NCBI GenBank assembly: GCA_021396245.1
Contig: WNYE01000001.1
Coordinates: 310,001 to 374,000, forward strand
Direction of reading: 5' to 3'
DNA from: Sporothrix humicola
Taxonomy: Eukaryota > Ascomycota > Sordariomycetes > Ophiostomatales > Ophiostomataceae
Length of the DNA: 64,000 nucleotides
Shown: piece after piece, positions 54,596-64,000 of the stretch
Position numbering within the stretch: the stretch's first letter is position 1
Layout: each line of letters opens with the position of its first letter
Position numbers and translations under genes: made by a program
The notes under the pieces: generated by a model
The model's input: only the letters and a program-made list of their open reading frames with translations
Databases searched by the model: none
What the model was told of the DNA's origin: nothing

Positions 54596-56363
54596 ATGGA
54601 CTCCCACGCGGCCGGCCCTCGGCCGAAAAAGGTCAAGCTGAACAAGGAGGAGCGGATCGCACGACGGGAGCAGAAGGCGGTGCAGATGGAAAAGGACGCC
54701 AAAAACCTCAAGAAGTCGATGAAGGCAGCACAGCTCGAGAAGGAGGCCAAGGCGACGGCCAAGGCGGAGGCAGCAGCGGCGGAGAAGAAGACAGCAAAGA
54801 CAGCGAAGACGGCAAAGGGCGACACAGAAAAGCCGAGCAAGTCAAAACGGCCGATAGAGGCTGTCGAGGACGACGACGAGATGGAGGAGGAGGAGGAGGG
54901 AGCCGAGGAAAACGGTGAGGAGGAGGAGGAGGAGGAAGAGGAAGGAGAGGGCGTAGAGGGTGAGACCGAGGGCGAGGCAGGAGAGACAGAGGAGGAGCTG
55001 CCACAAACATTCAAGGAGCTGGTAAGTTACAACGACCACGAAAATACTGTCTGCAGACCACCCACTGACATCTCAGGGCCTCGTCGACGTTCTTTGCGAA
55101 ATCTGCGACTCGCTCAAGTTCACCAAGCCGACCCCGATCCAGGCCAAGGCCGTGCCCGTGGCGCTGCAGGACCGCGACGTGATCGGCACTGCCCAAACCG
55201 GTAGCGGCAAGACGCTGGCTTTTGCTCTCCCGATCCTGCAGGCACTTCTCGAAAAGCCACGGCCATTCTTTGGTCTTGTCCTGGCACCGACGCGCGAGCT
55301 GGCTGTCCAGATCGGCCAGACATTCGAGGCCTTCTCGAGCATTGCGCTGCGGTGCGCCGTGATTGTGGGCGGCATGGACATGGTCCCCCAAACAATTGCG
55401 CTCGGCAAGAAGCCGCACGTGATTGTTGCCACTCCTGGTCGTCTGCTCGATCATTTGGAGAAGACAAAAGGCTTCTCCCTCCAAAAGCTGCGGTACCTCA
55501 TCATTGACGAGGCGGACCGGCTGCTGGACATGGACTTTGGCCCCATTTTCGAAAAGATTTTGCACCACCTGCCGCGCGAGCGGCGCACCATGCTCTTCTC
55601 GGCGACCATGTCCTCGAAAGTCGAGAGCCTGCAGCGGGCGTCGCTCCGGGACCCTGTGCGTGTCAGCGTGACCGCGCCCGGCCAGGGCCCCAACGGCCAG
55701 CAGACCGTCTCTACGCTCAAACAGAGCATGCTGCTGGTGCCCCTCGTGCGCAAAGACACGGCCCTTGTCTACCTGGTCAATGAGTACAGCGGCCGGTCCA
55801 TTATCATCTTTACGCGCACCATTTACGAGACACATCGCGTCGCTTTCCTGCTACGTGCCCTGGGTCTGGGCGCCATCCCCCTGAACGGCAAAATGAGCCA
55901 GTCGGAGCGTCTGGCCGCCCTCAACAAGATCAAGTCCGGCGGACGCAACATTCTGGTGGCCACCGACATTGCCGCCCGCGGTCTCGACATTCCCAGAATT
56001 AGTATCGTGATCAACTACGACGTGCCCCAGGACTCCAAGACATATGTCCACCGCGTCGGCCGTACCGCGCGTGCCGGCAAGTCGGGCCACGCCATCAATC
56101 TCGTGACCCAATACGACGTCCTCCACTTTTTGGCCGTCGAAAAGGCCATTGGTATGGAGCGCCAGATCAAGCCGCTGCCCGTCGACAAGGAGGAGATGGA
56201 CGTGTTCCGCCCGACCGTCGAGGAGGCCCAGCGCCACGCCAAGGCCGAGATGCGCGACTGGCAGGAGCAGCAGGCCACCAAGGGCAAGCGGAGAAAGGGC
56301 GGTGCGGCCGTCATGGGCGGTCGCGGCCGCCGGGACGACGACATGGACCGGGAGGAGCTGTAG
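54596..56363 (+). CDS. RRP3: DEAD-box RNA helicase RRP3
   Basis: ATP-dependent RNA helicase for early cleavages of pre-rRNA towards 18S rRNA in the nucleolus. Exon 1 is 54596-55021 (142 residues, Lys/Ala-rich and then a long Glu run), a 55-nt intron spans 55022-55076, and exon 2 is 55077-56363, giving 570 residues. All helicase motifs are present in order: Q motif (FTKPTPIQ), I (AQTGSGKT, about 181-188), Ia (PTREL), Ib (TPGR), II (DEAD, about 286-289), III (SAT), IV (IIFTRT), V (ATDIAARGLD) and VI (HRVGRTARAG). The basic tail ends GGRGRRDDDMDREEL. The motif set and the FTKPTPIQ start of the core fit RRP3 rather than other DEAD-box proteins. Confidence 0.95.
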
Positions 56364-58881
56364 GGGTGGGTGTGTATTCTTCTTCTTTTGTCACTTTTAG
56401 TATCTCTTGGATCATTTACAGGCGTTTGAAAAACCTGGCGTTGTTTACTCTTTCTTTTCCTGTATATCGCATTTGCAGCTTTGAGCTTCTGTTTACCTTT
56501 AACATTATTCTCATAAATACCTACATCTCCCTTGCTTCGCAAATACGGCAATACCTTGATGTTCATCTCGTCTTCGTCTTTGTCTTGATGTACTAGCGGC
56601 TACAGTATCCTCTCGAGGAGGGCGCCCAAGGCTAAAAGTGGGCCACAGCGGACACCAATAGGGCCTTGCCGCCGCCGCGCCGGTATCGTCCCGCATTTTT
56701 GTTAGACACCACACGCTTTTAGTATTGACAAAGATTTAAGCGCCGGCTTTCTCTCCATTTCTTGCCAATCTCTCACCACTTTTTTCACCTTTGCCCTTCG
56801 TAAAGAGAATCCTCATTTTGGGAAGCGCTGAGAGGCTGAAAGGGGAAAAGCAGAAAGAAAAGACGAGACCCAGACTCCTGGAATCAGGAACAGAAACGGG
56901 CAGACAACCTTTACCAGAATCTAGTAGAAAGAGAAGACTGCCGTCCACCCACATGTCTGTCCAGTTGAATTTCCACGACTCGCGCCGGCCGCAGAAGTGG
57001 TCGCAGAAAATGAGTGTGGATGTGTGAATTGAAAAGGATTGAAAATGAGACAAAAAGGAAAAGGACGAGAGACAAAATCAGGAGACAAAAATCAATGCAG
57101 TGTGACAGTCTATATCCTGAGAAGCTACCTTGACTATCGATTCAACAAAGTCTGCCCATCACGATATCTTTTGTCTTTCACCATATGCTTTTCGTTTCTT
57201 TCTTCGCAGAAACAATGTGATCTTTCGTTACCAAGAACACACTTTAATCTATTTATATAACTCCCATGTGACGGAAAGGTCTGTGCAAAAGAACAAGCGA
57301 ATAAACAATCCAAATCTACAATTCTTGCTGCACATCGACGCGAAGCGAGTTTATCACACAATGTATTCCAGAACACTGTCACTATCAACTCACTTTCTCT
57401 CATGATTCCTTTTTCTTTTTCTTCCTGATTGTCTTCTCCTCTCAGCCAATACGACGCTGGTGACGCCAAGTTCGTTTCTGTCAGGCAGTGGACCTATGAG
57501 ATCACCAGCTCGACCCCTGTCATCCCGCTTTCCCTCTCTTTCCCTCTCCATCTTTCCCTAATACGACCGTGCCAATGTGCTTAAAATCCTACAAGACAGC
57601 TCTAAGCGCCGGCCAATGTTGACCCAATGTTGACCCAATGTTCTTCGTTCTTTTCACAAGTCGTGCGTGCTGCAGTGTCGACACCTTTGACAGCGATTGG
57701 TCTTTTTGATTTTGGGCCAGTGAAAAAAGACTGCGAAGGTGATGAGAAGGCTCATCTTGTCTCTTTCTTTCTTCCCGGACGTCGGATCAACTTTGGGAAG
57801 CAAAGGTCCGTCCTGCAGGCCACATTCAGACCGCCTGCAGACCAGGAAACCAAGAGACCACTCAAGAGACCGCCGGTCTAGATCATCACACTTTATCACC
57901 CATGTCGTATGTTCCTTTGAATTCCTTTGACTGTCTGGATGGTCGACATTTCCTACTTTCCCATGCTTTCCACTCACATTGCCCATGGAAAACTTTCCCT
58001 TTTTGGCCTTGTCAAGCCGCCTGCATCCCTCCTTTGTCGTTGCTCTTGATTTTCTCTCCTTACATTTACATATCCATCCCATATCTCATCCCACGCTAGA
58101 CCTGTCGTAGATGTCCATCCTGCAGCTTTCTCTTTTCTTTTCTTTTTTCTTTTTGGTATGGGCGGCTGCATGGACTGATTTTGTATTTTGCAGGCCGAGT
58201 TTACCGTATGTTGACCCAGCTCCCCCAAAAAGCCAATTCTACTTGCCGCGCGGTGTGGTAGTCTGTTATTCGAAATTCAAAATTCACATATCCACACACT
58301 CTCCTACATCATGCATCCATAGTCGTAAAGTGATGAGATGGGATGGGATTGAGCGACTATTACATTCACAGAAGGAGAAGTCGCCGACCAAGATTGTATT
58401 AGTCTGTTTCTCAGCCCATATTCCATATTGATATATCGTAGCCGTTCTCTTCCCTTCCCATGCCGTTCTTTTGTTTCTTTTGATTTTATTCTTGTTTTCT
58501 GGTTTCTGATTCTCATCGTCAACAATCACCATTCTTTTCCTACTGTGTGTCTCGAAAGCAAGCCGGTCTTCTTTCTCATCCTTTCTTTTTCGTTCTCTTT
58601 AATTCATTTATACACACTTAATACAATCTGTGGCTTCTGCAGGCAGACTAGTCGTGGAACATACCATCTCGAACACCAGCCATCTACGCCTTCTTTATTT
58701 TTATTGGTTTTTTGTTTTCTTCGCCCTCAACATCCTCACATAATATGGTCTCGACTCGTTTATACACTTATACGATTTAGGGGCCGGCCTCACGGACACA
58801 AAACTGTTTCCTTCTCTTTTCTCCGTCCTCTTTCTCTCGTCTGATCGTCCTTCTTCCATTTCCTCCATATAGACCACAATA
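56364..58881. other. 2.5-kb intergenic between RRP3 and the surface-protein gene
   Basis: The first 250 bp are the RRP3 3' flank. From about 58,400 the plus strand is pyrimidine-rich and likely the leader of the gene at 58,882. In between only short ORFs on both strands are seen, and no RNA gene or repeat that I can support. Confidence 0.5.
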
Positions 58882-60891
58882 ATGGCCCGGTTACACCATT
58901 CTGGCCGCCTGGCCACGGCCATGTTTTCTCTCTTCCTTTCAGTCCTCCTCTTTACTACCACAACGCAGGCCATCCAGGTCACCCCAAATTCGCCATGTGT
59001 CTCGCTCTGCATCGACAACTCTGGTCTTGACACATCCGACCCGAACTCGTCCAACACGGTCAATGCCGACATGGTCTGCAACGACGCCGACTTTGCCTCG
59101 ACGACCGCCGGCCAAAAGTGGACTTCGTGCATGGGCTGTCTCCAGAACAGCACGTTCTCGCAGGGCAGCGAGAGCGACCAGGCCTGGTTCTTTTATAACT
59201 TGCGGTACAATGTCGACTACTGCGTCTTTGGCTACCCCAACGCCAGTGATGCCGTCGGCTCGAGCCCCTGCCAGACGTCGACCGCCTGCGGTCCGCTGCA
59301 GGACAACTTGTTCAGCGGCATCCCCACGATGAGCGCCAGCCAGACCGAGTTCGAGTACTGCAGCGCCAACGGCAGCGACCTGACGAGCACGCTGTTCCAA
59401 GGCTGCATTTCCTGCGTCGGCGGCGGCGGCGACCAAAATGTGATTGCCAACTCGCTGACTGCCCTCGAGGCGGGCTGTCTGCAGCAGCTGCCGGTCGACC
59501 AGGCCGTCGGGCTCAGCGGGTCGGTGTTTGCATCGACCACCACCATCTCCATTGTGGCGCCGTCCGAGACGGGCAGCTCTGGCGACAGCAAGAACTCGGG
59601 CTCGAACCACAAGGTGGCCACCACGACGATTGCCGTGATTGTCGTCGTTGCCCTGCTGGCCGTCGCTGCCGTCTGTGGTTTCGCGTTTGTGTGCTACCGC
59701 AAGCGCCGCGGCTCAGCCCTCCGTGGTCCTGGCTCCAAGGGTGCCGGCATGTTCCGCAAGAACAAGGAGGCTGGCTCGTACTCGTCTGACAACTTCACCG
59801 GTGGCGGTGGCGGCGGCGGGTTTGTGCCCAGCGGCGGAATCACGGGCAGCGGTCTCGGTGGGTTCGTGTCAGTGCCGACGGGCGGTGTCAGTGCTCGCGG
59901 TTCGCCAGCCTCTGCCTCGGGTCCCGGCCCGACCGCTTGGTCAACCCGGTTCCCGTCGAGCGACCACATCACGTCGCCACTGAGCTTCCAGTGCCGCGCG
60001 AGTGCCACCAGTTTTGATGAGGTGGACGTGAAGGGCACCGTTGAGACTGCACCACCTGTCCCCGTCGCACCTTCGCCTTCCACCACTCCCTCCCAGTCTG
60101 CTCGCAGGCAAAAGAGCTCAAACTCCATGACCAGCAGCCTCGGCATCGGCGGCAGCAACAGCCACCTGCCGTCGATTGTCGAGTCGCCGTTCCCTTCTCC
60201 GGCGCCAGTGCAGACCCAGCATCAATTTCAGACTCAATCACCACAGACTCACTCGCAGCCTCCTCGTCTGCACCAGCTCAAGACATCCTTCTCGCCCCAA
60301 CTGGGCGCCAACTCGTCGCCCTCGTACAACACGCCCAACTCGTCGACGGCCCTGCTGTCGTCCACATCGTCGCAAATGGCTTCGCCGCCGACTGCGCACG
60401 GAGACCACGCCGGCTACAACCCGGCCACATATGCCCCGCAACATCAACAGCGCGGCGCCGTCTACCAGGGCTGGTCCGCCATGGTCACCGCTGCGCAGCA
60501 GTACCAGCAGCAGCAGTTGCAGTATCAGTCGGGCAGCGTGTCGGCCGTGTCGGCTGGTGGGTCGTACCGGGAACGCGAACGCGAGCGTGAGCCTGTTTCC
60601 GCCGTCTCGGTGGCCTCGTCCAACGGTCTCGGGTCGGCGACCATGGCGGCGCGGCAGACCTTTTCGGACCAGGAACGCGAACCGCAGTCGGCGACTGGCT
60701 CCGTTGCCGACAGCGCCAGCGTGCGCCTGCACAACAAGTCGCCGCACACGCACACCCACACGCGGTCACCGCACTCCTCCAAATCCAAGTCGCCTTACAC
60801 AAAGGCGTCGCACACGCGCTCGCCGCATACGCAGACGGAGCTGCTGCAGACGGACTTTTTGCCGCCGCCGCCCGCTCGGACGAGGAGGTGA
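58882..60891 (+). CDS. Single-pass surface protein with Cys-rich ectodomain
   Basis: Intronless, 669 residues. A signal peptide (about 1-30, cleavage near TTTQA/IQ) is followed by an ectodomain with 12 cysteines between residues 39 and 199 (an even number, probably six disulfides), including CxxC pairs at 83-86 and 175-178, and several NxS/T sequons. A Ser/Thr/Gly stalk leads to one membrane helix at about 247-271 followed by CYRKRR. The cytosolic tail of about 395 residues is disordered, rich in Ser, Gln, Pro and Gly, with RE repeats and His-Thr/Ser-Pro repeats near the end. The layout resembles fungal proteins labelled LPXTG-like and the Wsc/Mid2 wall sensors, but no LPXTG motif or WSC domain is seen. 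A wall-sensing or adhesion role is inference. Confidence 0.85.
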   Translation: MARLHHSGRLATAMFSLFLSVLLFTTTTQAIQVTPNSPCVSLCIDNSGLDTSDPNSSNTVNADMVCNDADFASTTAGQKWTSCMGCLQNSTFSQGSESDQAWFFYNLRYNVDYCVFGYPNASDAVGSSPCQTSTACGPLQDNLFSGIPTMSASQTEFEYCSANGSDLTSTLFQGCISCVGGGGDQNVIANSLTALEAGCLQQLPVDQAVGLSGSVFASTTTISIVAPSETGSSGDSKNSGSNHKVATTTIAVIVVVALLAVAAVCGFAFVCYRKRRGSALRGPGSKGAGMFRKNKEAGSYSSDNFTGGGGGGGFVPSGGITGSGLGGFVSVPTGGVSARGSPASASGPGPTAWSTRFPSSDHITSPLSFQCRASATSFDEVDVKGTVETAPPVPVAPSPSTTPSQSARRQKSSNSMTSSLGIGGSNSHLPSIVESPFPSPAPVQTQHQFQTQSPQTHSQPPRLHQLKTSFSPQLGANSSPSYNTPNSSTALLSSTSSQMASPPTAHGDHAGYNPATYAPQHQQRGAVYQGWSAMVTAAQQYQQQQLQYQSGSVSAVSAGGSYREREREREPVSAVSVASSNGLGSATMAARQTFSDQEREPQSATGSVADSASVRLHNKSPHTHTHTRSPHSSKSKSPYTKASHTRSPHTQTELLQTDFLPPPPARTRR

Positions 60892-62008
60892 GGGAGAAGT
60901 GTGGAAGATAAATGAAAATAGGGGAGGGGGGACATACCCGATAATGACTTGACGTTTGTTTCTTTTGTTTCTGATTTTGTCAGCCTTTCTCTTTGCCATT
61001 CGTTCCTTTTGTCTGTATCATTATGCCTGCGAAGCAGCTTCACGGCCGACTTGACTATCGTTGGTGTTTTCCTTCTTTCGTTGTTGAATGTAAAATAGCA
61101 TACTGTCTTTTATGAGATCAAAATACCCCTTTTGTCAAGTCGATGCTCCTTCCTTGTGTGTACGTTTCTCGTAAAGAAAGTGCAAACGTTGTTTCTTTCC
61201 AAAATAAGAAGTAGACGATCACATAATTTCTTGAGCGCGCCTTCCTCCTAGAAATTATCTTGATCTTCCTTCCTTTTCTTTTTGTGGCTGTCGTCGATCG
61301 TACCTTTTCTTTCCCAAAGATTATCGTCAATAAAAGGGAAGGAAGTCGACCAATCGGACAACACGAGCCGCGCACCTTCCCAAGGACCGGGTTGGTGTTA
61401 CTGTAGACAAGGAAAAATGGTAAGAGGGGCATCCTTGCCAGGGGAAATGCGGAACGTGGAAGGCGGAAGGCGGCCACGCCGTCGGTGCATTGCATTATGC
61501 CAGAAACGTGCCTCTGGATTCCAGTCAGTCCAAACTCGGGCAGTTTCCTTTCTAGAGGAAAGAATGAGTAGAAAGGAAGGTACACACGTTGGACGGAGTA
61601 TTGTTAGCTGTTATGTGGAATCGTAAAGCCCGGTCCCGTCCGCTTGGCTTCTGACATCTGACGCCTAGACTCCCTGGGACAAGGTTATGGTGGACAAGGT
61701 CCCTGAACCCCTCCTTTGACCTATCCCAAGCTCCTTCTCCTTCCCCTCGTATCATTTCAAGTCAATTGGGAAGGGTAGCTCCGGGCTTTTGGCCTGATAC
61801 CCGGACTGTGTCAGAACTCTCCGCACAGCCTCTTCTGACGTCGTTGGTTGTACGAAGTTCTTTTCTATTTCGACCTTTTACTTCTTTTTATTCTTCTTTC
61901 TTTTCAACTGCAATTCTATTCTCCGACTCTGCATTTTAAATAGACAATCGACGTCGCGTTTCGTACAGTCGTTCTTTCTTTACATTTCTCTCACTTCACT
62001 CAATCGCA
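60892..62008. other. 1.1-kb intergenic before the DUF7053-like gene
   Basis: 3' flank of the surface-protein gene and promoter of the next gene, with ACGGAGTA at 61,593-61,600. The final 150 bp are pyrimidine-rich leader. No supported ORF. Confidence 0.5.
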
Positions 62009-62692
62009 ATGTCTTGTAAGTCGTCCTGTTCCTGATCCTTCGTTCCTTCTCTCAACTTGGCCCCTAACGCCGCTCTAGTCTTCAACACCACCGCTACGCT
62101 CCGCCATGTGACGCCGCTGCCGGCGGGCACCGACAAGGCCGCCGCCATTAAGACGATGCTGCAGGACCACATTGCCTTTATCAACTGCGGGCCCCACAGC
62201 GTCGGCTGCGAGACTGTCTCGGGTGACGAGGCCAACAAGCTCGCCGAGACCGCCCTCGCCTCCCACGCCAAGAAGGAGCATCCTCTGCCGGAGAGTGTCG
62301 TGGAGGTGCTGGAGGCTTCCGGGAGACAACTGCCCGACGGCCGCAAGCTCGGCGTGTATCGGGTCACCGACAATGTGCAGACGCTGCCCGCCGGCCTGTG
62401 GGACTCCAAAGTCGTGAGCACGTACGAGATGACAGACACGCCCGCGGGCGTCTATGTGCGGATCCGCAGTCCGCTGTCGATTGTGATGGACACGACGTGG
62501 TCGATTGTCGAGGGCGACGAGGGCGAGGGCGGCGGCCAAAGACTCGAATTGGTGGAAGAAATCGTCATCTACTGTTCACGCCTGCTGGTCGGCACGGTCA
62601 AGGGCCTGTGCGAGGGCGGCTGGCAGCAGATCCACAGCAACATGATGAAGCGGCTGGCCGAGGGCGATGCGGCCGAGATGGAGAAGAAGTAG
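62009..62692 (+). CDS. DUF7053-like fungal protein
   Basis: Exon 1 is only 7 nt (62009-62015, ATGTCTT), a 63-nt intron with a CTAAC branch spans 62016-62078, and exon 2 is 62079-62692, giving 206 residues. The product begins MSFFNTTATLRHVTPLPAG, followed by YRVTDNVQTLPAGLWDSKV and a C-terminal LVEEIVIYCSRLLVGTVKG ... HSNMMKRL helix. This pattern resembles the fungal DUF7053 family, which I know only as proteins of unknown function with a START/SRPBCC-like look. No signal peptide or membrane segment is seen. Without the tiny first exon there is no good ATG near the start of the conserved region, which supports the splice. The function is unknown. Confidence 0.8.
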
Positions 62693-62958
62693 CGAGTGGG
62701 CGAGTGAGCGAGTGAGCGAAGCGAACGAGACACTAAAGTGTCGAGAGACCTGATATACCAGACATAGACGGCGTTGGCGTTGATTTTGTTTACTTTCTTT
62801 TGTCTTTGCGTTGCTTTCTTCCGTCATTGGCTTCAATTTCATTCCTATTTACCATTTGCGACATAGATGGCCGCCATATATACAAGATCCATCATACATG
62901 ATACAATAAATGCAATGCTACAGTACTATTCCAACACTTTCCCTTTCTTTCCTCTCGT

Positions 62959-64000
62959 CTATAGCTTCCCCAGGTAGGTGTGGCCCCGCTGCAGGGCCAC
63001 GACCGCGCCGGCCACCATCTCGTCCACAATCTCCTTGGCCGGCTGCACCTTTTGGATGTTGCCGGCCACCTGGCCCATGAGGTACGGCATCTCCACCTCG
63101 TCCTCGTCGGAGCCAATCTTGATCTCGTCGCCCGCCTGGCCGTCGTGGCCGGCGTTGTCGAGATCGTGCTCAAAGGGGATGATGCCCTTGGCGCACAGAT
63201 CCCGAATCTTTTGCGGCTGCTCGTGCCAGCGGCGAATGTAGGGGTTGAGGCGCATGCGCAGCGGGCGGCCTGTCAGCACCAGCGTGACGTCGGTGTCGTC
63301 CGTGTCGCACGTCACCACGGCCTGCTTGTGCGCCTCGCTGCAGTTGGCCTCGGCACAGGCCACGAAGCGCGTGCCGACCCAGACGCCGGCGGCGCCCTGC
63401 ATCAGCGCGGCAGCCAGGCCGCGACCGTCGCTAATACCGCCCGCGGCCACGACCAGCGGCTCGGCCAGCAAAAAGTTACCCTTTTGTCCCTTTTGGAGCA
63501 GCGCGCGGCGCTCGGCGGCCACGCGGTTGGCCACGTCGACAACGGCCGGGATCAGGACCGTGCCAGCCACAGGGCCCGTGTGGCCGCCGCCCTCGGTGCC
63601 CTGCGCGCACACCATGTCGACGCCCATCTTGAGCGCCTTGGCCGCGTGCTTGGGGTGGCCGACCATGTTCATGACCAGGATGCCGTGGCTGTGCAGGCGG
63701 TCAATCACGTACTGCGGCGGCACGCCGACGGCGCTGACAAACAGCTTGGCGCCCTCCTTGATCACAATGTCAATCAGCTCGTCGAGCTTGCCCTCGGTAT
63801 AGTCATAATTGGTGGCGCGGGCGCCGTTGCCGACCTGGGGCAGGGCGAGGTCGATGCCGAACGGCAGGTCCGGGCGGGCCAGGTCGGCCTTGAGCTCGGC
63901 AACGACTTCGCGGAGCTGCTGCGGCGTGAGTTTAAATCCACCGACGACGCCGAGACCGCCGGCATTGCTGACGGCCGCGGCCAGGGCGCCGCCGGAGACG
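62959..64000 (-). CDS. Nitronate monooxygenase (2-nitropropane dioxygenase family), 5' end outside window
   Basis: FMN enzyme that oxidises alkyl nitronates, such as propionate 3-nitronate, to carbonyl compounds and nitrite or nitrate. The visible part is 346 residues to the stop at 62959; the frame is open through the right edge, so the N-terminus is missing. The TIM-barrel shows AVSNAGGLGVVGG (early FMN-site region), KLFVSAVGVPP, the catalytic-His segment QGTEGGGHTG, PLVVAAGGISDGRG and GAAGVWVGTRFVA (phosphate-binding loop). The C-terminal part includes an acidic insert (GSDEDEVEMPYLMGQVAG). The active-site His in GGGHTG is present. The 3' end converges on the DUF7053-like gene with 266 bp between them. 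Substrate preference cannot be judged. Confidence 0.93.
   Translation of the reverse strand, partial: VSGGALAAAVSNAGGLGVVGGFKLTPQQLREVVAELKADLARPDLPFGIDLALPQVGNGARATNYDYTEGKLDELIDIVIKEGAKLFVSAVGVPPQYVIDRLHSHGILVMNMVGHPKHAAKALKMGVDMVCAQGTEGGGHTGPVAGTVLIPAVVDVANRVAAERRALLQKGQKGNFLLAEPLVVAAGGISDGRGLAAALMQGAAGVWVGTRFVACAEANCSEAHKQAVVTCDTDDTDVTLVLTGRPLRMRLNPYIRRWHEQPQKIRDLCAKGIIPFEHDLDNAGHDGQAGDEIKIGSDEDEVEMPYLMGQVAGNIQKVQPAKEIVDEMVAGAVVALQRGHTYLGKL

Overview
The window is nuclear DNA of a filamentous ascomycete, probably a Sordariomycete; the class is inferred from protein families and I cannot name a genus. Genes are single units on both strands. Introns are mostly 54-128 nt with GTAAGT-type donors and CTAAC/CTGAC branch sites. 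Coding DNA is GC-rich at third positions, so long open frames also appear antisense to real genes. Intergenic DNA is pyrimidine- or AT-rich and partly very long (6.6 kb and 4.7 kb). I see no rRNA, canonical tRNA, CRISPR array or intact transposon.

Layout. 1-2937 (-): TFIIIC B-block-binding subunit, cut by the left edge. 3650-4886 (-): basic, probably nucleolar protein. 7593-8882 (+): Aim6-like phosphodiesterase. 9526-10093 (+): cyanase. 12596-12658 (+): a 20-codon ORF ending in a CaaX box, read here as a lipopeptide mating-pheromone precursor. 13368-14116 (-): ABM-like protein. 15783-17600 (-): TRI12-type MFS transporter. 22350-23753 (+): EBP2. 24720-27191 (-): samB/MUB1 MYND protein. 33760-36039 (-) and 36827-38346 (+): divergent LSG1 and LTV1. 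39426-47840 (+): SAC3 mRNA-export scaffold. 49934-53143 (+): M16 metalloprotease. 53427-54056 (-) and 54596-56363 (+): divergent RRS1 and RRP3. 58882-60891 (+): single-pass surface protein. 62009-62692 (+): DUF7053-like protein. 62959-64000 (-): nitronate monooxygenase, cut by the right edge.

How the genes relate. Five genes between 22 and 57 kb act in ribosome assembly: EBP2, RRS1 and LSG1 for the 60S subunit, LTV1 and RRP3 for the 40S. Four of them form two head-to-head pairs. Both shared promoters, and that of the basic protein at 3650-4886, carry CGATAAG next to GCCAAAAT (or GCCAAAT), which suggests a common regulator. SAC3 (mRNA export) and the TFIIIC subunit (Pol III transcription) add to the growth-related content.

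Most unusual points. (1) Intron 1 of SAC3 is 3,315 nt and holds a same-strand, in-frame ORF with its own start. One TAG interrupts it, and beyond the TAG it stays open into SAC3 exon 2. (2) The candidate pheromone gene is too short for normal gene finders. (3) A Pol III-like A-box/B-box/T-run arrangement lies just upstream of the gene for a subunit that binds B boxes.
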